From Chitinophagaceae bacterium (GTDB lineage: Bacteria > Bacteroidota > Bacteroidia > Chitinophagales > Chitinophagaceae): DNA of 64,000 nt. Shown in pieces: positions 1 through 8,736 of the stretch (the first letter of the stretch is position 1; each line of letters starts with the position of its first letter). The notes below the pieces were generated by a model. That model ran no database searches. It was not told the DNA's origin and worked only from the letters and a program-made list of their open reading frames with translations. The position numbers and the translations under genes are program-made. The DNA lies in assembly GCA_947446645.1 (NCBI GenBank), contig CANFHA010000007.1, forward strand, positions 124,001 through 188,000, given 5' to 3'.

Positions 1-400
1 GAAAGAAAATTGTTCTTATGGCCTCCGCCTTATCATCAGTAATATCGTGATTTATTGCAACTGTATCGGAAACCAAAACGCTCTTATCGCTAAATTCAAC
101 AACCATGTTTTTCTCTGTCTTTTCCACAGCTTTTCCGTTTGCGCCCTTTGTGTACAAAGCATCCACTGGTCCTCCTACCACTCTAAGGATCAAAAAGAAA
201 TTATCATAGCCATCATTTTCCGGATTATTATCCAGGCTGCGAGTCACCCTTACAGAAGGCAGTTTTTTTTCATTGTATGGAGAAAAATAATTGCGCTGGA
301 AGGTGTCTTCCGACATTTCCTTCTTGATTTGCTTACAAAAATCCTGCCCGTTGGCGCATTGTACAAATACGGTTGCAAGCAATAATAGTACTACCCTCAT
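1..400 (-). CDS. Hypothetical secreted protein, C-terminus cut by window edge
   Basis: A reading frame on the minus strand starts with ATG at 398-400 and stays open to the window edge, giving about 133 residues. It begins MRVVLLLLATVFVQCANGQ, a short hydrophobic signal peptide. Cleavage could follow the ANGQ stretch, or the Cys in FVQC could be a weak lipobox. The mature part is polar and charged (NNPENDGYDNFF, then GGPVDALYTK) and ends in this window near EAIRTIFF. I recognise no family. The plus-strand frame over the same bases is low-complexity in composition and lacks a signal or motif, so the minus frame is preferred. Function unknown; probably periplasmic or surface-exposed. Confidence 0.75.
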   Translation of the reverse strand, partial: MRVVLLLLATVFVQCANGQDFCKQIKKEMSEDTFQRNYFSPYNEKKLPSVRVTRSLDNNPENDGYDNFFLILRVVGGPVDALYTKGANGKAVEKTEKNMVVEFSDKSVLVSDTVAINHDITDDKAEAIRTIFF

Positions 401-475
401 AAGTCTTAAAATAATGATCCAAACATACAATAATCCAAAATAAAATTTATCAGTATTTTGTACCAAATCTGGTTG

Positions 476-1864
476 ATGAGCAGAACACGAAGTGCGTTAC
501 TATATATTGTCCCATTCATTTGCCTTATTGCCGTCGGGTGGTTTACGTTTCAGGCAGGCAAGCTACTACAGCCCCCTATTGTTACACTCGTCCCAACACA
601 TGACCAGGCAAGTGGACAATTGCTGCAAAGCATAAAGGAATCGTTTTATCATCCTCTTGCAATTTTCATTCTGCAGTTGCTGCTTATTATAGTTGCGTCA
701 CAACTGTGTGGGTACCTCGTCAAAAAAATTGGTCAGCCCGCTGTGATGGGTGAGATCATAGCAGGGATTCTGCTTGGCCCGTCTCTAATGGGCTCCCTAC
801 TACCGCATTTCAGCGCCTTTGTATTCCCCAAAGCATCCCTCGGCAACTTACAGATACTCAGCCAGGTAGGTCTCATCCTGTTTATGTTCGTCATTGGCAT
901 GGAGCTGGACAGGAGCACGCTTAAAAGTAAGGCAAGCACCGCATTGTTCATCAGCTATTTCAGCATTATCATTCCCTTTGCACTGGGCCTCGGACTTTCG
1001 TACCCACTGTACCAGCGTTTTGCACCTGCCGGTATTCCATTTTATGCGTTCTCACTTTTCATTGGCATTACTTTAAGCATTACCGCATTTCCAGTACTGG
1101 CACGCATTATCCGCGAGCGCAACCTTACTAATACAAAACTCGGTGTCATGTCTATAACTGCGGCTGCCATTGGCGATGTAGTGGCGTGGTGCATGCTTGC
1201 TTTCATTATTGCTATCGCAAAGGCCGGCTCTGTTACTTCTTCCATATACACCATCATTGCAGCCATTGCCTATGCCGCAGCTATGCTATATATCGTAAAA
1301 CCATTGCTTGCTAAAATGGTAATGAAAAGCAGTGATGCTACTATGAAGAGATCAGTTATGGCAGTAATATTTTCGGTATTGCTGTTAAGTGCGTACTGCT
1401 GCGAAGTCATAGGCATCCACGCGTTGTTCGGGGCCTTCCTGGCGGGAGCCATTATGCCTGCCGACCAGCATTTCAGGGAGACATTTATCAATAAAATAGA
1501 GGACGTTGCCCTGGTGTTGCTACTACCCTTATTCTTCGTATTCACAGGACTAAGAACACAGGTCGGCCTGCTGAATGATCCATCGCTTTGGGGTACTTGC
1601 TGCCTTATTATTTTTGTGGCCGTAGCCGGAAAATTCGGGGGCAGCGCACTCGCAGCGCGCATATCTGGCGAAACTATGAAAGAGAGCCTGTCAATTGGCG
1701 CTTTGATGAATACACGTGGACTTGTAGAATTGGTAGTGCTCAATATCGGCTACGACCTGCATATCCTTTCGCCACAAATATTTACAATGATGGTGCTTAT
1801 GGCCCTTGCGACTACCTTTATGACCATCCCTGCAATAAATCTCATCAACCGGATCTACAAATAA
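476..1864 (+). CDS. CPA2-family cation:proton antiporter
   Basis: Predicted inner-membrane monovalent cation/H+ exchanger (Na_H_Exchanger domain, KefB/CHX-like), 462 residues with about 12-13 hydrophobic segments. Family landmarks are GEIIAGILLGPSLMG early, FMFVIGMELD in the next helix, and NTRGLVELVVLNIGY near the C-terminus. A TTG 18 bases upstream would extend the frame, but ATG at 476 begins a normal N-terminus (MSRTRSALLYIV) with an extra leading helix. No TrkA-N or Usp domain follows. The usual acidic pair in the ion-binding helix reads A-A-A-I-G233-D234, with Gly in the first position, which may alter stoichiometry or ion choice. It converges on the DUF5686 gene. Family assignment is firm; substrate is inferred. 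Confidence 0.9.
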   Translation: MSRTRSALLYIVPFICLIAVGWFTFQAGKLLQPPIVTLVPTHDQASGQLLQSIKESFYHPLAIFILQLLLIIVASQLCGYLVKKIGQPAVMGEIIAGILLGPSLMGSLLPHFSAFVFPKASLGNLQILSQVGLILFMFVIGMELDRSTLKSKASTALFISYFSIIIPFALGLGLSYPLYQRFAPAGIPFYAFSLFIGITLSITAFPVLARIIRERNLTNTKLGVMSITAAAIGDVVAWCMLAFIIAIAKAGSVTSSIYTIIAAIAYAAAMLYIVKPLLAKMVMKSSDATMKRSVMAVIFSVLLLSAYCCEVIGIHALFGAFLAGAIMPADQHFRETFINKIEDVALVLLLPLFFVFTGLRTQVGLLNDPSLWGTCCLIIFVAVAGKFGGSALAARISGETMKESLSIGALMNTRGLVELVVLNIGYDLHILSPQIFTMMVLMALATTFMTIPAINLINRIYK

Positions 1865-1940
1865 CTGACCTAAAGCCACTCCGTAAATTTCCAGAAATAG
1901 GGCACGGACTCCTACTCAACTTATCACTTATCAACTTAAT

Positions 1941-4490
1941 CTACCATTCACTCTGCGTCGGGTTATTCCGTGTGGTGGAGAGCCCTGGCAATGTGAGACC
2001 AAACCTGATGCCGGAGTTGCGGCCCAAATTGCTGTCCCACGACTGTACGAAGTCTATCCTCAGTATCCTTACCAGCTTCCAACCTATGTTATCTATGCCT
2101 ATAAAAGCCTCGGTGTAATAGTTATTCTGTCGTGCATAAAATGCATTCCCACCTAGTACCAGGTAATATCGCGCCTGACGCAGCAGAGGAATTTTGTTGC
2201 TCAGCAGCCCATTCAGGTGATATTCTATATGCGCCTCACCATATATAGGTTCTGTATTACTGAAGTCATAATACTGCGCCATCTGAAAGCTCTGGAGATA
2301 GGGCGCTGCATACCCTACCCCCCTGCTGCCATACAGATGCATCAGGTCTGGCACTGCCACATAGTTGCTGTTAAGAAAGCCGCCTACTCCTATCTTGTAA
2401 CTTAATGATCCAAATAGTTTCAGGCGCATATTATCTTGTATCATGAAACGCCACTTATCAAAATCTGATACAATGTTCGCAATGCCGGGTATTCCTTTGG
2501 TATAAGTTAGCGTGAACCTGGGCCATGAGCTGCCATTCGCTACCTTATAATCAGGGTATTGGGTATAGGTAAAGCCGGGCTTGTATGAAATGGAGGCATG
2601 GAACAATGCAGCGTCATTCACCACCCAGGGTTTGGCCACAGCCGCCAGGTGGGCTGGCAAATTGCTGTCAAACGGTACGGTGCCCCAATTAGTCACTATA
2701 TAGTTCGACGTATTCTGAAGAGGTATACGATGCTGGTAAGATGCCTTTACAAACCAGCTGAGCCCGTTGCCATAGTTACGCCGCACAAATGCGGTGCCTT
2801 CATATCGCTCATATAGCTTGAGATCGTTTCCCTGAAAAAAAAGCGCGGTATAAGTGTTAAACCATGGTAGCACCGGATTTTCCGGGTTGTACTGGAATAC
2901 GTATTTACCGCCCTCTGCCCCTATCATCCAGTTCCTGTTTAGCCAGTCCCGGTCACGAGTTATATAATATAGTCTGCCTATTGCATTAAAGTGCGTATTA
3001 CTAAATCCGTAGCGTACTGCCACATCACCATACAGGTATTGGCCGGTATCTACTATATGCCGCCAGCTTATTTTTGGGGCTACATTAAAGCCTTCTACTA
3101 CGTTATAGTTGATAATATTTGGCTCACCAAGCCCCAAAAGCAGGCTGTTGATGGAGTAGGTGTTCTTATGCTCATGTGTACTATAAGTATAACCGGATAA
3201 TGCGAAACCCACCGGTTTAAATTTATTTGCCTTTCTCCTTAGTGAGTCCCTGTGCTCCGGCGTATTGAATCTTTTGTTCAGGCTGTCCTTCATCACGAAA
3301 TCCCTTGCCTCATCGTGCTCCAGCGGTATTGGCCTGCTTTTCCAATAAGATGTATCCTTTTTATTGGCCGTCTTATCATAGGTACTGATCACCTTGCCAG
3401 CAAACACCGAATCCGGGATCGGCATATTTACCTTCTGGTTATTATATACCGTTACTCCACTGGCAGTAACATCAAATCCCAGCAGGTTTACAGTGAAGTA
3501 GATCAGCTGGTTCTTTATAACCCAGGTATCTTTCTCCAGCGGCACATACACCTGGTCCACTTTCAGCGTGTCCACTATGTCCATACCCGATTGTTTGGCC
3601 AGTGCCAGGTTCAGGCTATGTATAGCCCATTCATCTTCTACTATATATATGGTACCATTAAAGCAGGGCTCATAGGCGCGTTTCTGAATTACCTGTATCT
3701 TATTTATTGTCCTGCCCTGCTCTTCAAATTGCCCAAGCAACTTGTATTTATAATAGTTTAGCGCATTATCGCTCACCGGCGAGATAAAGCCCCGGGAGTT
3801 ATTTTGAAAAATATTTACATCATTTTCGTAAAAGGTGATCACCGACGGAAATTGGGAAAAACCCAGTCCGCTATTGTTACCACTCTCGTGTACAGAATGG
3901 ATGACAGTCTTCTGCTTTTTACCATTTGTATAATAGTCAGCTTCCTCCTCTGTAAGATATAGCACACCTTTACCCACACTATCTATTGCATCGGTTTCAT
4001 CCTTTATTTTCTGCCCCATTATCTTTTGTGGCATCTTGCGCGACTTCGCTACACCCTTTAGGTATATCGATGCCTGGAACGAATTGACCTGGTCCAGGTG
4101 AAACTTCCTTCTTTTTATTGCGTTGCGAATGATGGCGTAGGCGGGGTCTTCAGCCGATGCGCGCACTACCACCTCCTTTATGTCTAGTGCCTCGTCTTTC
4201 AACACAAACACATGCTCCAATACCTCATTGCCGTTTATAGTAAGGTTAAAGGTGGCAGGCCTGAAACCTACATACTGACAAATAACCTTATATAATCCAG
4301 GCGATACAGGTAGCTCGTATTCTCCTTTTCCATTGGCACTTACACCAATAGTAGTTCCCTGCAGGTATATAGTTGCATAAGGCAATGTCACGCCTTTCTC
4401 GTCGGTCACTTTTCCTTTCAGCACCCCAGCCATAAGAGATGCAGAAATACCCAGCATTAGAATTGAAAGTAAGTACAGGAATTTAGTCAT
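1941..4490 (-). CDS. DUF5686 outer-membrane protein with carboxypeptidase-like regulatory domain
   Basis: 849-residue protein typical of Bacteroidota. Residues 1-21 are a signal peptide (MTKFLYLLSILMLGISASLMAG). Residues 22 to about 105 form a carboxypeptidase-regulatory-like beta-sandwich (GKVTDEKGVTLPYATIYL, then YVGFRPATFNL), the domain found at the N-terminus of many TonB-dependent receptors. The segment after EEVVVRASAEDPAYAIIR-type sequence (here IKEVVVRASAEDPAYAIIR) matches the DUF5686 family, whose C-terminal half is predicted to be an outer-membrane beta-barrel; this is consistent with the alternating aromatic strands and the final long polar strands here. No TonB plug is visible. 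Role unknown in detail; members are thought to act in the outer membrane. Standalone transcription unit. Confidence 0.88.
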   Translation of the reverse strand: MTKFLYLLSILMLGISASLMAGVLKGKVTDEKGVTLPYATIYLQGTTIGVSANGKGEYELPVSPGLYKVICQYVGFRPATFNLTINGNEVLEHVFVLKDEALDIKEVVVRASAEDPAYAIIRNAIKRRKFHLDQVNSFQASIYLKGVAKSRKMPQKIMGQKIKDETDAIDSVGKGVLYLTEEEADYYTNGKKQKTVIHSVHESGNNSGLGFSQFPSVITFYENDVNIFQNNSRGFISPVSDNALNYYKYKLLGQFEEQGRTINKIQVIQKRAYEPCFNGTIYIVEDEWAIHSLNLALAKQSGMDIVDTLKVDQVYVPLEKDTWVIKNQLIYFTVNLLGFDVTASGVTVYNNQKVNMPIPDSVFAGKVISTYDKTANKKDTSYWKSRPIPLEHDEARDFVMKDSLNKRFNTPEHRDSLRRKANKFKPVGFALSGYTYSTHEHKNTYSINSLLLGLGEPNIINYNVVEGFNVAPKISWRHIVDTGQYLYGDVAVRYGFSNTHFNAIGRLYYITRDRDWLNRNWMIGAEGGKYVFQYNPENPVLPWFNTYTALFFQGNDLKLYERYEGTAFVRRNYGNGLSWFVKASYQHRIPLQNTSNYIVTNWGTVPFDSNLPAHLAAVAKPWVVNDAALFHASISYKPGFTYTQYPDYKVANGSSWPRFTLTYTKGIPGIANIVSDFDKWRFMIQDNMRLKLFGSLSYKIGVGGFLNSNYVAVPDLMHLYGSRGVGYAAPYLQSFQMAQYYDFSNTEPIYGEAHIEYHLNGLLSNKIPLLRQARYYLVLGGNAFYARQNNYYTEAFIGIDNIGWKLVRILRIDFVQSWDSNLGRNSGIRFGLTLPGLSTTRNNPTQSEW

Positions 4491-4636
4491 AAATGAAATA
4501 GAAGCATCAGCAACTTTATCGTTGCAAGAAAAGAAATGTTACAAGTTTTTCGAAAATATATAATTATGCCTGCAACAATGTAGCTCAATGAGCAGATCCC
4601 TTCGCAGTCCGCACTCCGCCTACAACCTACTATCCA

Positions 4637-5281
4637 TCACTTCCGACTAAAAAGACCATGCATCTGTGCGTCTATTTTACGCACCACGTCCGCCAGGTCT
4701 TCTTCTTTGTCAGCAAAGTTGCAGTTATCTACATCTATTACAAGAAGCGGGCCATCAGTATATTTATCTATCCATTTGTTATAAAACCCATTCAGCCTTT
4801 TCAGATAATCCAGCCTTATGTTCTCTTCGTAGTCGCGACCGCGCTTTTGTATCTGGTCCACCAGTGTAGGCAAGGATGCCTTCAGGTAAATGAGCAGATC
4901 TGGTGGTTTTATCAGAGGTTTCAGGTTCTCAAAAAACGATGTATAGTTCTCAAAATCGCGCTTGGTCATAAGGCCCATATCAAACAGGTTGGGCGCAAAA
5001 ATGTAAGCATCCTCAAAAATTGTACGATCCTGTATCACGGTATGTATTCCGTTCCGTATATCTATAAGGTTCTTTATACGGTGGTTCAGAAAATATATCT
5101 GCAGGTTAAAAGACCAACGTGGCATATCCTCGTAAAAATCTACCAGGTAGGGATTGTGTTCAATATCTTCAAAATGTGGTTCCCATTTATAGTGCTTAGC
5201 CAGCATACCTGTTAACGTGGTCTTACCGGAACCTATGTTCCCCGCTATTGCTATATGCTTCGTGGTATTCTTTGTAGGCAT
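4637..5281 (-). CDS. Deoxynucleoside kinase
   Basis: 214-residue cytoplasmic enzyme of the dNK/dGK/dCK family, which phosphorylates deoxynucleosides for nucleotide salvage. The Walker A loop is at residues 14-22 (GNIGSGKTT). Other family landmarks are the substrate-side EPHFEDIEHNPYLVDFY segment, DRTIFEDAYIFA (the DR(S/T) motif), and a lid-like arginine-rich stretch QIQKRGRDYEENI. Length is normal. It lies 89 bases from trpS on the same strand, but has its own TAnnTTTG box at 5295-5302, so it is probably transcribed independently. Which deoxynucleoside it prefers cannot be told from sequence. Confidence 0.92.
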   Translation of the reverse strand: MPTKNTTKHIAIAGNIGSGKTTLTGMLAKHYKWEPHFEDIEHNPYLVDFYEDMPRWSFNLQIYFLNHRIKNLIDIRNGIHTVIQDRTIFEDAYIFAPNLFDMGLMTKRDFENYTSFFENLKPLIKPPDLLIYLKASLPTLVDQIQKRGRDYEENIRLDYLKRLNGFYNKWIDKYTDGPLLVIDVDNCNFADKEEDLADVVRKIDAQMHGLFSRK

Positions 5282-5294
5282 GCTGGATATAATT

Positions 5295-5302
5295 CAAAAG
5301 TA
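5295..5302 (-). promoter_or_regulatory. Bacteroidota -7 box for the deoxynucleoside kinase gene
   Basis: On the minus strand this reads TACTTTTG, an exact TAnnTTTG match, 13 bases before the ATG at 5281. No convincing -33 element was seen. Confidence 0.5.
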
Positions 5303-5370
5303 AAAATTCGAAAAAAATGAAGCCGATAATTCTCAGCGTATAAAGGTAATGCGTAAATTATTAAAGCCCT

Positions 5371-6381
5371 TTAGGCGTTTGGGATATAATAATTAATACC
5401 TATCCTCTTCCTTGCCCCTTCTATAGTTATTGATGCACTTGCCCGGGCCTTCTCTGCACCGGCTTTCAGTATAGCCCTGATCTTTGTCTCGTCCTTTTGT
5501 AGCTCACTAGCATGCTCGCGTATAGGGCGCACAAAGGCGGCCATATCTTCGGCCAGCTGTTTTTTCATATCGCCATAGCGGATATTGCAACTATTAAAGG
5601 CATTGCGGAAAGTGTCGGTTGTTTCTGGCTTCGATGTGAGCTGCATCAGCAGGAAAAGATTCTGTATATAATCCGGCATTTCAGCGTTAGGTTCAGTCGG
5701 GCCCGCATCCGTCTTTGCCTTCATTATTTTCTTCTTTATCGTATCGTCATCATCGCTCAGGTATATAGTCGCATTCACATTCTCGCTCTTGCTCATCTTC
5801 CCCACTCCATCCAAGCTCATTATTTTTACAGCATCAGCATTAAACCTGAATACCTGCGGCTCCGGAAAAAATTCACCATAGCGTGTATTAAAGCGGTGTG
5901 CAAAATTACGGGCCATTTCCAGGTGCTGCTCCTGGTCTTTACCTACAGGCACCTTTACTGCACGGTGTATAAGTATATCTGCAGCCATCAGTACCGGGTA
6001 GGTAAGCAAGCCGGCATTTACATTCTCCGGCTGGCTGCGCACCTTTTCTTTGAAGGTAGGCACCTTCTCCAGCTCTCCCACATACGCCATCATATTCAGC
6101 ATCAGGTATAGCTCAGGTATCTCCGGCACATCGCTTTGTGCATATAAGGCTACTTTTTCCGGGTCTAGTCCGCTGGCTATGTTTTCCGCCACTACCCGGA
6201 ACACATTTTGTTTCAGATCTTTCGGGTCGGGATGCGTGGTCAGGGAGTGATAGTCTGCTACAAAAAAGTAACAATCATATCCCTCCTGCATTTTTATATA
6301 ATTCTGTATAGCGCCAAAATAATTACCAAGATGCAAATGCCCTGTGGAGCGTATGCCGCTAACAACAATCTCTTTACTCAT
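5371..6381 (-). CDS. trpS: Tryptophanyl-tRNA synthetase
   Basis: 336-residue class I aminoacyl-tRNA synthetase that charges tRNA-Trp. The first signature is in IRSTGHLHLGNYFGAI (HIGH-like HLHLGN). The second is GKMSKSEN (KMSKS). The DAGPTEPNA and MADILIHRAVKVPVGKDQEQH regions are standard TrpRS. A frame extension of seven codons upstream exists, but ATG at 6381 (MSKEIVVSGI) is the better start. It aligns with family N-termini and lies 4 bases after a perfect -7 box, which suggests a leaderless mRNA. Confidence 0.96.
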   Translation of the reverse strand: MSKEIVVSGIRSTGHLHLGNYFGAIQNYIKMQEGYDCYFFVADYHSLTTHPDPKDLKQNVFRVVAENIASGLDPEKVALYAQSDVPEIPELYLMLNMMAYVGELEKVPTFKEKVRSQPENVNAGLLTYPVLMAADILIHRAVKVPVGKDQEQHLEMARNFAHRFNTRYGEFFPEPQVFRFNADAVKIMSLDGVGKMSKSENVNATIYLSDDDDTIKKKIMKAKTDAGPTEPNAEMPDYIQNLFLLMQLTSKPETTDTFRNAFNSCNIRYGDMKKQLAEDMAAFVRPIREHASELQKDETKIRAILKAGAEKARASASITIEGARKRIGINYYIPNA

Positions 6382-6385
6382 GCCG

Positions 6386-6393
6386 CAAAGATA
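6386..6393 (-). promoter_or_regulatory. Bacteroidota -7 box for trpS
   Basis: Reads TATCTTTG on the minus strand, ending 4 bases before the trpS ATG. If transcription begins about 5 bases after the box, the first base of the mRNA would be at or next to the start codon. Confidence 0.55.
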
Positions 6394-6613
6394 ATGGCTC
6401 AACCCCTTTGTTGTCTCATTTTTATCACCTTTGCACCTGGCTCTTTTTCATAGGCTTCCCCGGGGCAAATAACCGTTCCTTTACGTAGCAACAAAATTTC
6501 CTCTCACACAAAAAGTCAGGATTTTTGTTTAGATCGCGCATGTTTTCTGATCTCGTCGCAATAAATAAAATACTAGGAGCCATCTGAAACTAGCGTTCAT
6601 ACCAGTATTTGTA

Positions 6614-6621
6614 TATTTTTG
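6614..6621 (+). promoter_or_regulatory. Bacteroidota -7 box for the cyclase gene
   Basis: TATTTTTG, an exact TAnnTTTG match, ends 4 bases before the ATG at 6626. Same box-to-start spacing as trpS and the Old Yellow Enzyme gene. Confidence 0.55.
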
Positions 6622-6625
6622 TTTC

Positions 6626-8539
6626 ATGCGGGCATTGCTAACCTTCATATTGTTTTTCACATCATTACTATGCTCCCAAGTGCGTGCAGACACGCATTCA
6701 GATAGTGTGCTACATCGTATCCTAAAGATCAAAAATGACACAGCACGGCTGGATTCTATGTATCGTTACGGACGAGCATTGAGACACAAGCACCCTAAAG
6801 AAGCAATTATAGTTGGTGAAACGCTGCTGGATGAAGCAAACAGTCTGCATAACCTGCCAAGAGCTGAGCGGGCAAATTTCCTCCTGGCCACCTGTTATTA
6901 CGAGCTCCATGATTTTGATCAGAGCATAAAATATTACCTCGACGAGCTGCGAATAGAAAAAGAGCTAAAACAATACGACCGGCAAATTCGCACCATGCAC
7001 GACATGGGCATCATTTACGATATAACCCATGACCTGGAGAACGAAAAGAAATACGTGATCGAGTGCCTGCAAATATGCGAACAGCATAAAAATGAAAAAG
7101 AGGTATGGAGCCAGCGCACCTACCTGCTGGATAATCTGGCTACTATATATAAAAAGGAAGAAAAACTTGATACGGCTATAAAAATATACCAGCAGGTAAT
7201 AGAGCTAGCCAGGAAAGCTGATGATACAGACCAGCAGGTAAGCTCGCTCGCAAACATGGCGATTGCACTGAAGAGCAACAAAGATTACCAGCGCTCGCTC
7301 ACCGCATATAACGATGCGCTATCCCTGCTCGATACAGTGCGTGGCGCAGATGGCTATGCGGTAATACTGGACAACATGGCCGTACTTTTTTACAATATGG
7401 GTGATATGCCCCGTAGCGAGCAATATGCGCTCAGGGCGCTGAATCTCTCAAGGCTTATGAACAATATTGACCTGAAAAGAGATGCTTATGAAACCCTTAA
7501 AAACGTATACATAAAGCAAAAAAGATTCGAAGAGGCTGTAGACTACTTTTCGAAATGGAGCGATATCAAAGACACATTGTTCAATGATGAATAGTCGGCC
7601 AAAGTCAAAGAGTTACAGGCAAAATATGACTGGGAGTCAAAAAACAAACAGATTGCGGCCCAGGATGCCAAGCTGATCGTTAATAAGAAAATAAACCTCT
7701 TTTTCGCGCTCACTGCCGTGCTGCTGGGAATCATTGCCATTCTTGCTACGCTCAACCGCCGGAGAAAAAAGCACCTTGACGAACAGAAGACCATGCAGAT
7801 GCAGCGACAGCTGGAAGTAAAAGATAGAGACAATGAAATTTACCGCCTTAAAAATGTAGAGCTAAAACACAGCAATGAAGAGATCATTCTTCGGAATCAT
7901 ATGATCGAAGAGGAAAAGAAGCGATCAGAAGCCTTGCTTTTAAATATCCTGCCTGAAGAAACAGCAAAAGAGCTGCTCCTAAAAGGGAATGCCATGAGCA
8001 TTAAGTACGAGCTGGTAACTGTCATGTTCGTAGACTTTGTTGGGTTCACTATTATAGCCGGCCAGCTAAAAGCGGAAGACCTGGTAGAGCGGATACATCA
8101 CTATTTCAAGTCTTTTGATGCAATAATATTGAAACACGGCCTTGAAAAAATTAAAACGATCGGTGACTCCTACATGTGTGCCGGTGGATTACCCGTAGCC
8201 AATACTACAAACCCTGTAGATGTGGTTAAGGCCGCAATTGACATTATAGAATTTGTAAACAGCGAAGAAAGCCGTCACTATTTCGAAGTGCGTGTGGGCA
8301 TACACAGTGGCCCGGTAGTGGCAGGAGTGGTAGGCATGCACAAATTCCAATACGATATTTGGGGCGATGCCGTTAATGTGGCATCCCGGGTAGAAGAAAA
8401 CTCATTGCCCGGCCGCATCAATATTTCCGGCACCACCTACGAGCTGGTAAAACATCAATTCAGCTGCGAGCACCGCGGAAAAATACTCGCCAAAAACAAA
8501 GGCGAAATGGATATGTATTTCGTAAACGGTAAGATATAG
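6626..8539 (+). pseudogene. TPR-transmembrane-adenylate cyclase gene interrupted by one in-frame amber codon
   Basis: The frame from ATG 6626 to TAG 7592-7594 codes a signal peptide and TPR-like helical repeats (322 residues). The same frame continues after the TAG with no other stop to 8539: ESKNKQIAAQDAKLI coiled coil, a transmembrane helix near codons 354-376 (INLFFALTAVLLGIIAIL), another coiled coil, and a class III nucleotide cyclase domain (about 442-637). Cyclase residues are intact: metal Asp470 (MFVDFVGF) and Asp514 (IGDSYM), adenine-specifying Lys510 and Asp577 (YDIWGDAVNVASR). The layout matches known one-piece Bacteroidota TPR-TM-cyclase proteins, so codon 323 is most simply a nonsense mutation of a CAG, AAG or GAG codon. 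Alternatives are a sequencing error, stop readthrough, or restart at ATG 7718 giving a 273-residue cyclase. Confidence 0.85.
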
Positions 8540-8699
8540 GTTTCCCCCCTACTCTCGCCTCCACACCTTCCGCCAAATCTCCACACAAACAATGCGGGTA
8601 CACTTTTTATTTACCATTAAGAGTCTCGCGATTTCATGCTTCCAATAGCATTATAATTTGAGCATCTTGATTTTTATTTTTTGACTGTTTATTTTAAAA

Positions 8700-8709
8700 A
8701 GATTTATCT
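8700..8709. promoter_or_regulatory. Possible metalloregulator-type inverted repeat before the Nramp gene
   Basis: AGATTTATCT is a 4-bp inverted repeat with a TT centre inside an A-rich stretch, just upstream of the -7 box at 8722. Its place would suit a DtxR/MntR-like repressor site, but the arms are short and the match to known operators is weak. Confidence 0.2.
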
Positions 8710-8721
8710 AAAAATAATAAT

Positions 8722-8729
8722 TAGCTTTG
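8722..8729 (+). promoter_or_regulatory. Bacteroidota -7 box for the Nramp-Usp gene
   Basis: TAGCTTTG, an exact TAnnTTTG match, ends 7 bases before ATG 8737. A short 5' leader or none is expected. Confidence 0.5.
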
Positions 8730-8736
8730 CCTAATA

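Noticed and set aside
47-385. A plus-strand frame of 112 codons at the left edge.
   Set aside because: It is antisense to a minus-strand frame with a clear signal peptide that runs off the edge; the plus frame shows no protein features.
1588-2118. A 176-codon plus-strand frame overlapping the antiporter end and the DUF5686 gene end.
   Set aside because: It is out of frame with the antiporter and antisense to DUF5686, so it is a shadow of both.
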